NCBI RefSeq assembly: GCF_013283745.1
Contig: NZ_JABSTZ010000002.1
Location: 620,001-684,000, forward strand
DNA: 64,000 bases
Reading direction: 5' to 3'
Source of the DNA: Aeromicrobium stalagmiti
Lineage (GTDB): Bacteria > Actinomycetota > Actinomycetes > Propionibacteriales > Nocardioidaceae
This document shows positions 48,996-64,000 of the stretch, piece by piece. Position numbers and translations under genes: made by a program. How positions within the stretch are numbered: the stretch's first letter is position 1; each line of letters opens with the position of its first letter. The notes beneath the pieces were generated by a model. That model saw only the letters and a program-made list of their open reading frames with translations, was not told the origin of the DNA and ran no database searches.

Positions 48996-50099
48996 ATGTC
49001 CGCGCCCAACTCCTCGTACGACCCGGTGGAGGTCACTCCTTTGCACGCCGATGAGGTCGAGCGCATGCGGGACGAGGCCCTGGCAGCGATCGCCGCCGCC
49101 GTCACGCTCGACGACCTCGCGCAGGTCCGCATCGACCACGTGGGCGACCGCTCACCGATCGCCCTGGCCAACCGCGAGATCGGCGCCCTGCCGCCGCAGG
49201 CTCGCAAGGAGGCGGGCCAGCGCGTGGGCCAGGCGCGTGGCGCCATCAACCAGGCCCTCGCTGCCCAGTCCGCCGAGGTCGAGGCGGCCGCCGAGGAGCA
49301 GGCGCTGGTGACCGAGGCCGTCGACGTCACGCTGCCGTGGGACGTCGCGCCCGTCGGAGCCCGGCACCCCGTCACCACGTTGTCGGAGCACATCGCCGAC
49401 GTGTTCGTCTCGATGGGCTGGGAGATCGCCGAGGGCCCCGAGGTCGAGGCCGAATGGCTCAACTTCGACGCGCTCAACCTGGGTCCGGACCACCCGGCCC
49501 GCACGATGCAGGACACGTTCTGGGTCACGCCCGAGAAGGCGGCCATGGTGCTGCGCACCCACACGTCGCCCGTGCAGGCGCGGACGATGCTCACCCGCAA
49601 GCCCCCGATCTACATCGCCTGCCCCGGTCGCGTGTTCCGCACCGACGAGCTCGACGCCACCCACTCGCCGGTCTTCCACCAGGTCGAGGGCCTCGCGATC
49701 GACGAGGGTCTGTCGATGGCCCACCTCAAGGGAACGCTCGACCACTTCGCCCAGGCGATCTACGGCGACGGCATGACGACGCGCTTTCGGCCGTCGTACT
49801 TCCCGTTCACCGAGCCGAGCGCCGAGATGGACCTGCTCTGCTACGTCTGCCACAACGAGCCCGACGCGGTCGCCGACTGCCGCACCTGCAAGGGCGAGGG
49901 CTGGGTCGAGTGGGGCGGGTGCGGCGTCGTCAACCCGCGCGTGCTGATCGCCTGCGGCGTCGACCCCGAGCGCTACTCGGGCTTCGCCTTCGGCATCGGC
50001 ATCGACCGCACCATCACGTCCCGCTACGACATCGCTGACCTGCGCGACCTGTTCGACGGCGACATCCGTTTCACCGAGCCCTTTGGAGTCGAGCTGTGA
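48996..50099 (+). CDS. pheS: Phenylalanyl-tRNA synthetase alpha subunit
   Basis: Catalytic subunit of the alpha2beta2 enzyme. 367 residues: N-terminal coiled-coil (about 1-95) that binds tRNA, then the class II core with HPVTTLSEHIADVFVSMGW, HTSPVQARTM (motif 2 region), FHQVEGLAID, and the motif 3 region FAFGIGIDRTITSRY. Stop overlaps pheT (GTGA). Confidence 0.96.
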   Translation: MSAPNSSYDPVEVTPLHADEVERMRDEALAAIAAAVTLDDLAQVRIDHVGDRSPIALANREIGALPPQARKEAGQRVGQARGAINQALAAQSAEVEAAAEEQALVTEAVDVTLPWDVAPVGARHPVTTLSEHIADVFVSMGWEIAEGPEVEAEWLNFDALNLGPDHPARTMQDTFWVTPEKAAMVLRTHTSPVQARTMLTRKPPIYIACPGRVFRTDELDATHSPVFHQVEGLAIDEGLSMAHLKGTLDHFAQAIYGDGMTTRFRPSYFPFTEPSAEMDLLCYVCHNEPDAVADCRTCKGEGWVEWGGCGVVNPRVLIACGVDPERYSGFAFGIGIDRTITSRYDIADLRDLFDGDIRFTEPFGVEL

Positions 50100-52627
50100 A
50101 GGTCCCTGTCACCTGGCTGCGTGAGTACGTCGACCTGCCAGAGGATCTCTCGACCGTCGACCTGGCTGGCCGCCTCACCGAGTTCGACCTCAAGCTCGAG
50201 GAGATCGCCTCGTCCGGCATCAGCGGCCCGCTGGTGGTCGGCCGCGTGCTCAGCCTCGTCAAGGAGGAGCAGAAGAACGGCAAGACGATCAACTGGTGCC
50301 GGGTCGACGTCGGCGCACACAACGACGCGTCCGTGCCCGACGCGCCGGGCGACGACGTGCCGTCGCGCGGCATCATCTGCGGCGCGCACAACTTCGTCGA
50401 GGGCGACCTCGTGGTCGTCTCCCTGCCCGGCACGGTGCTGCCGGCGCTGGCCCATGTCATCCCGGGTGGCGAGATCAGCGCGCGCAAGACCTACGGGCAC
50501 GTGTCGGACGGCATGATCTGCTCGTCCGCCGAGCTCGACCTGCCGGGCGACGCCAGCGGCATCATCGTCCTCGAGCCCGGTTCGGCCGAGCCGGGCGACG
50601 ACGCGATCGCGCTCCTGGGGCTGGGTGAGGAGGTTCTCGACCTCGAGGTCAACCCCGACCGCGCCTACGCGCTGTCGCTGCGCGGCGTGGCCCGTGACGC
50701 GGCGATCGCGACCGGCGCGCCGTTCCACGACCCGGCCGACCTCGAGGCGGTGACGGTCGCGACCGACGGTCCCGGCGCCTACCGTGTCGAGGTGCAGGAC
50801 CCGACCGCCTGCCCGGTCTTCGCTGCCCTGACCGTCACCGGCATCGATCCGACCCGCACCACGCCGGCATGGCTCGCGCAACGCATCGAGCTGGCGGGCA
50901 TGCGGTCGATCTCGCTGGCGGTCGACGTCACCAACTACGTCATGCTCGAGCTCGGCTTCCCGATCCACGGCTACGACCGCTCCCTGCTCAAGGGTCCGCT
51001 GGTCGTCCGTCGCGCGACTCCGGGGGAGCAGCTCACGACGCTCGACGGCACCACCCGCACGCTCACCGAGTCCGACACGCTCGTCACCGACGACCGTGGC
51101 CCGGTGGGGCTCGGCGGCATCATGGGCGGCGAGGAGGTCGAGATGACCCCGTCCACGACCGACGTCGTCGTCGAGGCCGCCGTCTGGTCCGCCCCGATGA
51201 TCGCGCGCACGGCCCGGACGCAGAAGCTGTCGTCCGAGGCCGCCAAGCGCAACGAGCGAGGGGTCGACCCCACGCTGCCGGCGCGGGCGGTCCGCCGCGT
51301 GGCCGACCTGCTCGTCGAGCACGGTGGGGGCACGCTCGAGGACGGTCTGACCCTGATCGGTGAGGCCCCGGTGCTGCCCGACGTGACGCTGCACGCCGAC
51401 CTGCCCGCCCGGGTCACCGGCGTCGACATCGACACCGTCGCGGCTGTGGAGGCCCTCGAGGCCAACGGCTGCGAGGTCGCGGTCGACCACACGTGGCTGA
51501 CGGTCACGCCGCCGCCGTGGCGTCCCGACCTCACCGACCCCTACGACATCGTCGAGGAGGTGCTGCGCGTCGTCGGCTACGACCAGGTGCCGTCGGTGCT
51601 GCCGACCGCCCCGGCCGGCCGCGGCCTCACGACCTCGCAGAAGCTGCGCCGCCGGGTCGGCAACGTCCTCGCGGGCGAGGGGCTCGTCGAGGTCAAGACG
51701 TTCCCGTTCGCCGGTGAGGCCGACTGGGACCGGATGGGCCTGCCCGCTGACGACGTCCGGCGCCGCCAGGTCATGCTCGAGAACCCGCTGTCGGCGGAGG
51801 ACCCGGGCATGACCACGACGCTGCTCTCGGGCCTGCTGCGCAGCCTCGTGCTCAACATCGGTCGCGGTCACAGCCACGTGCACATCACCGAGACCGGTCG
51901 CGTGTTCCTGCCCCAGGCTGGTGAGGCCGAGGCACCGATCTACGGAGTCGACCGTCGCCCGAGCGACGACGAGCTCGCGGCCCTCTCGGCTGCGCTGCCC
52001 GACCAGCCGTTCCACGTCGGCGTGGTCATGAGCGGCGAGCGGGTCCGTTCGGGCTGGGCCGGCAAGGGACGTCCGGTGCAGTGGGCCGACGCCATCGCGA
52101 TCGTCCGCCACCTCGCAGCGGTGCTGCACGTCGACCTCGAGGTGCGGCAGGCGCAGCAGGCACCCTGGCACCCCGGCCGCTGCGCGGCGTTCGTCCTCGA
52201 CGGTGCCGTGATCGGGCACGCCGGCGAGCTGCACCCGCGGGTGCTCAAGGCGTACGGGCTGCCCGCCCGGGTCGTCGCGGCCGAGGTCGATCTCGACGCG
52301 ATGATCGAGGCGTCACCGCAGATCGGTCCGCGGCCTGACTTCTCGACGTTCCCGGTGGCCAAGGAGGACCTCGCGCTCGTCGTCGACCTCACGGTGGCGG
52401 CGGGCGATCTCGAGGCGGCACTGGCCGGTTCCGGCCCGCTGGTCGAGTCGGCCCGACTCTTCGACGCCTACGTCGGCGAGCAGGTGCCCGAGGGCAAGAA
52501 GTCGTTGGCGTTCGCGCTGCGTCTGCGTGCCCCCGATCGCACGCTGACCGACGACGACATCAAGGCCGCTCGCGAGGCAGCGGTCGCAGCGGCCCACGAG
52601 GCCACCGGCGCCACCCTCCGCCACTGA
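50096..52627 (+). CDS. pheT: Phenylalanyl-tRNA synthetase beta subunit
   Basis: 843 residues from GTG 50096: N-terminal tRNA-binding (EMAP-like) domain around 40-150, B3/B4 editing domain (about 210-370), B5 DNA-binding-like domain (about 420-500), catalytic-like fold, and the C-terminal FDX-ACB anticodon domain (last 95 residues, FSTFPVAKEDLALVVD). Complete length, coupled to pheS by GTGA. Confidence 0.96.
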   Translation: MKVPVTWLREYVDLPEDLSTVDLAGRLTEFDLKLEEIASSGISGPLVVGRVLSLVKEEQKNGKTINWCRVDVGAHNDASVPDAPGDDVPSRGIICGAHNFVEGDLVVVSLPGTVLPALAHVIPGGEISARKTYGHVSDGMICSSAELDLPGDASGIIVLEPGSAEPGDDAIALLGLGEEVLDLEVNPDRAYALSLRGVARDAAIATGAPFHDPADLEAVTVATDGPGAYRVEVQDPTACPVFAALTVTGIDPTRTTPAWLAQRIELAGMRSISLAVDVTNYVMLELGFPIHGYDRSLLKGPLVVRRATPGEQLTTLDGTTRTLTESDTLVTDDRGPVGLGGIMGGEEVEMTPSTTDVVVEAAVWSAPMIARTARTQKLSSEAAKRNERGVDPTLPARAVRRVADLLVEHGGGTLEDGLTLIGEAPVLPDVTLHADLPARVTGVDIDTVAAVEALEANGCEVAVDHTWLTVTPPPWRPDLTDPYDIVEEVLRVVGYDQVPSVLPTAPAGRGLTTSQKLRRRVGNVLAGEGLVEVKTFPFAGEADWDRMGLPADDVRRRQVMLENPLSAEDPGMTTTLLSGLLRSLVLNIGRGHSHVHITETGRVFLPQAGEAEAPIYGVDRRPSDDELAALSAALPDQPFHVGVVMSGERVRSGWAGKGRPVQWADAIAIVRHLAAVLHVDLEVRQAQQAPWHPGRCAAFVLDGAVIGHAGELHPRVLKAYGLPARVVAAEVDLDAMIEASPQIGPRPDFSTFPVAKEDLALVVDLTVAAGDLEAALAGSGPLVESARLFDAYVGEQVPEGKKSLAFALRLRAPDRTLTDDDIKAAREAAVAAAHEATGATLRH

Positions 52628-52746
52628 CGCTGACGAGACCGTTACCGCCCCCTGACGAGACCGTTCCCGCCCCTTCGCGAGACCGTTGCCGCCCTGGATG
52701 GGGGCGACAAAGGTCTCCTCGAGGGGCCGGAAAGGTCTCGTCAGCG
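52628..52746. repeat. Intergenic repeat module, family 3, with 13-bp terminal inverted repeats
   Basis: Three tandem copies of TGACGAGACCGTT plus nCCGCCCC start at 52631, 52653 and 52675, an exact 22-bp period. Two inverted, less exact copies follow (52700-52722 and 52723-52743). The outer ends, CGCTGACGAGACC (52628-52640) and GGTCTCGTCAGCG (52734-52746), are perfect complements. It fills the 127-bp gap between convergent pheT and the LemA gene, so it may terminate both, or be a MITE-like insertion. No target duplication was seen. Confidence 0.85.
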
Positions 52747-52754
52747 TGTGGGGG

Positions 52755-53315
52755 TCAGAACTGGACGGCGGGGGGCGTCTCCTGGCCCTCCGGGGCGTTG
52801 TAGAACTCGCGGGCGTGGACGCCGGCGATGCCGGTGAACAGCAGCCACGGGATCGTGCGGACGATGCTGTTGAGCGACGCGACCGCGTCGTTGTAGTACT
52901 GGCGGGCGAACGAGATCTTGTCCTCGGTCTCGGCGAGCTCGGTCTGCAGCTGCAGGAACCCGGCGGACGCCTTGAGGTCGGGGTAGGCCTCGGCGACCGC
53001 GAGGACGTCGATGATGGCCTTGTCGAGGACCTGCTGAGCCTCGGCCTTCTCCGCGACGGTGCCGTCGGCAGCAGCAGACTTCGCGCCGGCACGCGCGGCC
53101 GTCACGGCCTCGAAGACGCCCTTCTCGTGCTGGGCGTAGCCCTTGACGGTGTTGACCAGGTTGGGGATCAGGTCGGCGCGCCGGGTCAGCTGGACGTCGA
53201 TGCCGCCCAGCGCCTCCTGCGCCCCGATGTCGAGGCGGCGCAGCTTGTTGAAGGCGTAGGCAGTGAACAGCAGCAGCACGACGATGATGCCGATGATGGT
53301 CAGAAGGACGGCCAT
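52755..53315 (-). CDS. LemA family membrane protein
   Basis: 186 residues. One N-terminal membrane helix (about 3-20, VLLTIIGIIVVLLLFTAYAF), then the LemA helical domain: FNKLRRLDIGAQEALGGIDVQLTRRADLIPNLVNTVKGYAQHE and ETEDKISFARQYYNDAVASLNS. Family function is not settled. It is translated after the DUF2207 gene (37-bp gap, AAGGAGA before the ATG), a pairing seen in many bacteria, which points to a joint envelope function. Confidence 0.92.
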   Translation of the reverse strand: MAVLLTIIGIIVVLLLFTAYAFNKLRRLDIGAQEALGGIDVQLTRRADLIPNLVNTVKGYAQHEKGVFEAVTAARAGAKSAAADGTVAEKAEAQQVLDKAIIDVLAVAEAYPDLKASAGFLQLQTELAETEDKISFARQYYNDAVASLNSIVRTIPWLLFTGIAGVHAREFYNAPEGQETPPAVQF

Positions 53316-53352
53316 GGATGTCTCCTTGTTGCAGGGGTTGGGTTCGTGCGGG

Positions 53353-56687
<3,335 letters not shown>

Positions 56688-56729
56688 GGGCTGCGCGCCC
56701 CCAGACCACACTTCTGCAAAGGTGGAGAG

Positions 56730-57776
56730 ATGACCACGATCACCGTCGCCGTCGCCGGCGCGAGCGGGTATGCAGGTGGAGAGGTGCTGCGGCTGCTGCT
56801 GTCGCACCCGGACGTCGAGATCGGCGCCCTGACCGCCGCGTCCAGCGCGGGCACCGCGCTGGGCGGGCACCACCCGCACCTCGTCCCGCTCGCCGACCGC
56901 ATCCTGCAACCCACGACCACCGAGACCCTGTCGGGCCACGACGTGGTGTTCCTCGGCCTGCCTCACGGCGAGTCGGGGGCCGTCGCCGCCCAGCTGGGCG
57001 ACGACGCCCTCGTCATCGACCTGGGTGCCGACTTCCGCCTGCAGTCGGCTGACGACTGGACCGAGTTCTACGGCGGTGAGCACGCGGGCACCTGGCCCTA
57101 CGGCATGCCGGAGCTGTTCGTCGGCGCGGGACGTCAGCGCGACGCCCTGGCCGGGGTCAACCGCATCGCGGTGCCCGGGTGCAACGTCACGGCCATCACG
57201 CTGGGCATCCAGCCGGCCGTCGCGGCCGGGATCGTCGACGCCACCGACCTCGTCGCGGTGCTCGCCAACGGCTACTCCGGTGCCGGCAAGGCACCCAAGG
57301 CCAACCTGATGGCGTCCGAGGGACTCGGCGCGGCCTCGCCCTACGGCGTCGGCGGCACCCACCGCCACGTGCCGGAGATCATGCAGAACCTGCGGCTGGC
57401 CGGCGCCGACGAGGTGACGATCTCGTTCACCCCGACACTGGTGCCCATGGCCCGCGGCATCCTCGCCACGACGACGGCCCGCATCAAGGACGGCGTCGAC
57501 CTCGCCACGGTCCGCTCGACGTACGAGGCGGCCTACGGCGACGAGCCGTTCATCCACCTGCTGCCCGAGGGCCAGTGGCCGACCACGGCTGCGACGCTCG
57601 GCGCCAACACCGCCCAGCTGCAGCTCGCGATCGACGCCCGGGCTCGCCGTCTGGTGGTCGTCTCCGCGATCGACAACCTCGTCAAGGGCACCGCCGGCGG
57701 TGCCATCCAGTCCATGAACCTCGCCCTGGGTCTCGCTGAGACCACGGGGCTCTCGACCATCGGAGTTGCCCCCTAA
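56730..57776 (+). CDS. argC: N-acetyl-gamma-glutamyl-phosphate reductase
   Basis: Third step of arginine synthesis. 348 residues: NADP motif [14 protein letters not shown] at the N-terminus, catalytic Cys151 in VPGCNVTA, and the [10 protein letters not shown] region. GGTGGAGAG lies just upstream. Stop overlaps argJ (TAATG). Confidence 0.96.
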   Translation: MTTITVAVAGASGYAGGEVLRLLLSHPDVEIGALTAASSAGTALGGHHPHLVPLADRILQPTTTETLSGHDVVFLGLPHGESGAVAAQLGDDALVIDLGADFRLQSADDWTEFYGGEHAGTWPYGMPELFVGAGRQRDALAGVNRIAVPGCNVTAITLGIQPAVAAGIVDATDLVAVLANGYSGAGKAPKANLMASEGLGAASPYGVGGTHRHVPEIMQNLRLAGADEVTISFTPTLVPMARGILATTTARIKDGVDLATVRSTYEAAYGDEPFIHLLPEGQWPTTAATLGANTAQLQLAIDARARRLVVVSAIDNLVKGTAGGAIQSMNLALGLAETTGLSTIGVAP

Positions 57777-58927
57777 TGAGCGTCACAGCAGCCCAGGGAT
57801 TCACCGCGCACGGCGTGGCCGCGGGCCTGAAGTCGACCGGCGCGCCCGACGTCGCCGTGGTCGTCAACCAGGGACCGTCGAAGGCCGCCGCCGCGGTCTT
57901 CACCACCAACCGGTGCAAGGCCAACCCCGTTCTCTGGAGCGAGCAGGCCATCGCGAGCGGCACGGCGGTCGCCGTCGCGATCAACTCCGGCGGCGCCAAC
58001 TGCTACACCGGTGCCGAGGGCTTCCAGACGACCCACCAGACCGCCGAGGCCGTGGCCGGCCAGCTCGGCGTCGGCGCAGTCGACGTCCAGGTCTGCTCGA
58101 CCGGACTGATCGGGCTGCTCAACGACCGCGAGGCGCTGCTGTCGGGCGTCCGTGCGGCCGTCGAGGGGCAGAGTGCCGACGGCGGTCACACGGCTGCGAC
58201 CGCGATCATGACGACCGACACCGTCGCCAAGGAGTCGGTCGCCCAGGGTGAGGGGTTCACCGTCGGCGGCATGGCCAAGGGCGCCGGCATGCTGGCCCCC
58301 GCGCTGGCCACGATGCTCGTCGTCATCACGACCGACGCCGACGTCGACTCGGCCACCGTCGACGCCGCGCTGCGTTCGGCCACGGCCCAGACCTTCGACC
58401 GGCTCGACTCCGACGGGTGCCAGTCGACCAACGACACGGTGCTGCTGATGGCGTCCGGCGCGTCGGGCACGACACCTGACGCCGCGGCCTTCACCGACGC
58501 GGTCACGGCGGTCTGCCGCGACCTCGCGATGCAGCTGCTCGCCGACGCCGAGGGCGCCGACCACGAGATCGCGATCGAGGTGGTCAACGCGGCCAGCGTC
58601 GACGACGCCCTCGAGGTCGGACGCTCGGTGGCCCGCAGCAACCTGTTCAAGTGCGCGATCTTCGGCAAGGACCCCAACTGGGGGCGCATCCTCGCCTCGG
58701 TCGGCACGACCCAGGCGGCGTTTGACCCGGCCGACCTCGACGTCGCGCTCAACGGCGTCTGGGTCTGTCGCAACAGCGGGCCGGGGGAGTCGGCCGACTC
58801 CATCGACCTGGAGGCCCGCGCGGTCTCCGTCACGATCGACCTCAAGTCCGGCGACCAGTCGGGCACCATCTGGACCAACGACCTGACGCAGGCCTACGTC
58901 CACGAGAACTCGGCGTACTCATCATGA
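57776..58927 (+). CDS. argJ: Bifunctional glutamate N-acetyltransferase / amino-acid acetyltransferase
   Basis: Recycles the acetyl group from N-acetylornithine to glutamate. 383 residues. The self-cleavage site is Ala178|Thr179 in [11 protein letters not shown]; Thr179 becomes the nucleophile of the beta chain. C-terminal motif [15 protein letters not shown]. Bifunctionality (use of acetyl-CoA) is probable since no argA is visible, but not proved. ATGA overlap with argB. Confidence 0.95.
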   Translation: MSVTAAQGFTAHGVAAGLKSTGAPDVAVVVNQGPSKAAAAVFTTNRCKANPVLWSEQAIASGTAVAVAINSGGANCYTGAEGFQTTHQTAEAVAGQLGVGAVDVQVCSTGLIGLLNDREALLSGVRAAVEGQSADGGHTAATAIMTTDTVAKESVAQGEGFTVGGMAKGAGMLAPALATMLVVITTDADVDSATVDAALRSATAQTFDRLDSDGCQSTNDTVLLMASGASGTTPDAAAFTDAVTAVCRDLAMQLLADAEGADHEIAIEVVNAASVDDALEVGRSVARSNLFKCAIFGKDPNWGRILASVGTTQAAFDPADLDVALNGVWVCRNSGPGESADSIDLEARAVSVTIDLKSGDQSGTIWTNDLTQAYVHENSAYSS

Positions 58928-59894
58928 CCCCTGACTTCGACGCACCCGACCACGAGTGGCACCCCGACGACTGGAAGAAGGCGACGGCCAAGGCCGCGAC
59001 CCTCGCCCACGCGCTGCCCTGGCTGAAGAAGTACCACGGCAAGGTCATCGTGGTGAAGTACGGCGGCAACGCCATGACCGACGAGACCCTCAAGCGGGCG
59101 TTCGCCGAGGACATCGTCTTCCTGCGCCTCGCCGGCTTCAAGCCGGTCGTCGTCCACGGCGGCGGACCGCAGATCAGCAAGATGCTCGACAAGCTCGGCA
59201 TCGAGTCGGAGTTCCGCGGCGGACTGCGGGTCACGACGCCCGAGACGATGGACGTCGTCCGCATGGTGCTGACCGGGCAGGTCGGACGTGAGCTGGTCGG
59301 GCTGCTCAACCAGCACGGCGACCTCGCAGTCGGTCTCTCCGGCGAGGACGGTGGCCTGTTCACCGCCCAGAAGACGATGCCCGTCATCGACGGGGTCGAG
59401 ACCGACATCGGTCTGGTCGGCGAGGTCGTGGGCGTCCGCCCCGAGGCGGTCCAGGACCTCATCGAGGCCGGACGCATCCCGGTCGTGTCGACCGTCGCGC
59501 CCGATGCCAGCGGGCAGGTCCACAACGTCAACGCCGACACCGCTGCGGCGGCTCTGGCCGTCGCTCTCGGCGCCGAGAAGCTGCTCGTGCTGACCGACGT
59601 CGAGGGGCTGTACGCCGACTGGCCCCACAGCACCGACGTCATCGGCGAGATCGGCCCCGAGGCGCTCGCCGAGCTGATCCCCGACCTGTCGACCGGCATG
59701 ATCCCCAAGATGGCGGCCTGCCTGAAGGCCGTCGAGGAGGGCGTCAAGCGCGCCACCGTCATCGACGGTCGCGAGCCGCACGCGGTCCTGCTCGAGATCT
59801 TCACCGACGAGGGCGTCGGCACCCAGGTGGTCCCGGGGGCGCAGACCCGCATCCGGACCGCGCTCTACTCGACCAGCGTCGACAAGGACAAGCC

Positions 59895-59898
<4 letters not shown>
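58924..59898 (+). CDS. argB: Acetylglutamate kinase
   Basis: Phosphorylates N-acetylglutamate. 324 residues; amino-acid kinase fold with Lys45 in [23 protein letters not shown], and [20 protein letters not shown]. The N-terminal helical extension ([17 protein letters not shown]) is typical of hexameric, arginine-inhibited forms, so feedback control is likely. ATGA overlaps with both neighbours. Confidence 0.96.
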
Positions 59899-61996
<2,098 letters not shown>

Positions 61997-62009
61997 GCGA
62001 GGTCACCCG

Positions 62010-63925
<1,916 letters not shown>

Positions 63926-63960
63926 GGCTCACCACCGGTCGCCGACGCGCCGAGGATCGG

Positions 63961-63966
63961 TAGGGT
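63961..63966 (+). promoter_or_regulatory. Predicted -10 box of the last gene
   Basis: TAGGGT, six bases before the ATG at 63973; leaderless spacing. Confidence 0.45.
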
Positions 63967-63972
63967 CTGACC

Positions 63973-64000
63973 ATGCGATCTCGTCTCCTGGCCGCGTCGG
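63973..64000 (+). CDS. Start of a further gene, cut by the window end
   Basis: Only MRSRLLAAS is visible. A basic start followed by hydrophobic residues hints at a signal peptide. The call rests on the -10 box at leaderless spacing and on the 47-base gap after argH. Confidence 0.4.

Noticed and set aside
52631-52694. Tandem 22-bp repeats as a CRISPR array
   Set aside because: The copies are directly adjacent without spacers, and no cas genes are present.

Overview
The window is high-GC, gene-dense chromosomal DNA from an actinobacterium. Supporting evidence: an actinobacterial integration host factor (mihF) between the pyr genes and gmk; a PriA without a usable Walker A motif; abundant GTG and TTG starts; stop/start overlaps (ATGA, GTGA, TGATG) at most operon junctions; and many TAnnnT -10 boxes placed 6-8 nt before the start codon, as in leaderless mRNAs. 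Gene order and protein style fit Propionibacteriales, probably Nocardioidaceae (Aeromicrobium/Nocardioides-like). That placement is an inference; there is no rRNA in the window to confirm it.

Layout. 1-3561: end of a metallo-beta-lactamase-fold hydrolase, hisS, aspS. 3697-5061: rarA. 5209-11706: two small membrane-linked proteins, then alaS, ruvX, mltG, aroE and a prepilin-type peptidase. 11906-16718: aroC-aroK-aroB-Xaa-Pro peptidase-efp-nusB, all overlapping. 16819-17550: a WecG/TagA-type glycosyltransferase. 17740-25894: pyrimidine operon pyrR-pyrB-pyrC-carA-carB-pyrF behind a PyrR-binding RNA hairpin. 25930-30106: lipoprotein, mihF, gmk, rpoZ, coaBC, metK, closed by a strong hairpin. 30203-34458: priA, fmt, rsmB. 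34444-36583: a drug-efflux MFS gene divergent from a TetR regulator with two matching palindromic operators between them. 36628-42157: rpe, FMN riboswitch, ribD-ribE-ribBA-ribH, hisE, hisG. 42157-45292: PH-domain-like and SseB-like proteins, then on the minus strand a secreted GH43-like protein and an ACT-GNAT fusion. 45293-50000s: a structured infC leader with an attenuator-like terminator, infC-rpmI-rplT, a TrmH/SpoU methyltransferase, an orphan histidine kinase, pheS-pheT. 52755-55161 (minus): a LemA protein and a DUF2207 protein with a 25-glycine tail. 55254-63925: argG, then argC-J-B-D-F-R-H. The last 28 bases begin a new gene.

The genes are mostly core metabolism and translation: aminoacyl-tRNA synthetases, shikimate, UMP, riboflavin and arginine pathways. 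No phage, integrase, IS, CRISPR, tRNA or rRNA was seen.

The most unusual material is between genes. Four intergenic gaps carry short, multi-copy, inverted repeat modules of three sequence families (3577-3668, 5094-5171, 11718-11814, 52628-52746). Each lies at the end of a transcription unit, and they may be mobile or boundary (terminator-like) elements. Also notable are a possible AUC start for infC, two candidate operator arrays (TetR/MFS and argG), an AT-rich palindrome over the orphan kinase promoter, and a GH43-like protein with Asn where the catalytic-base Asp is expected.
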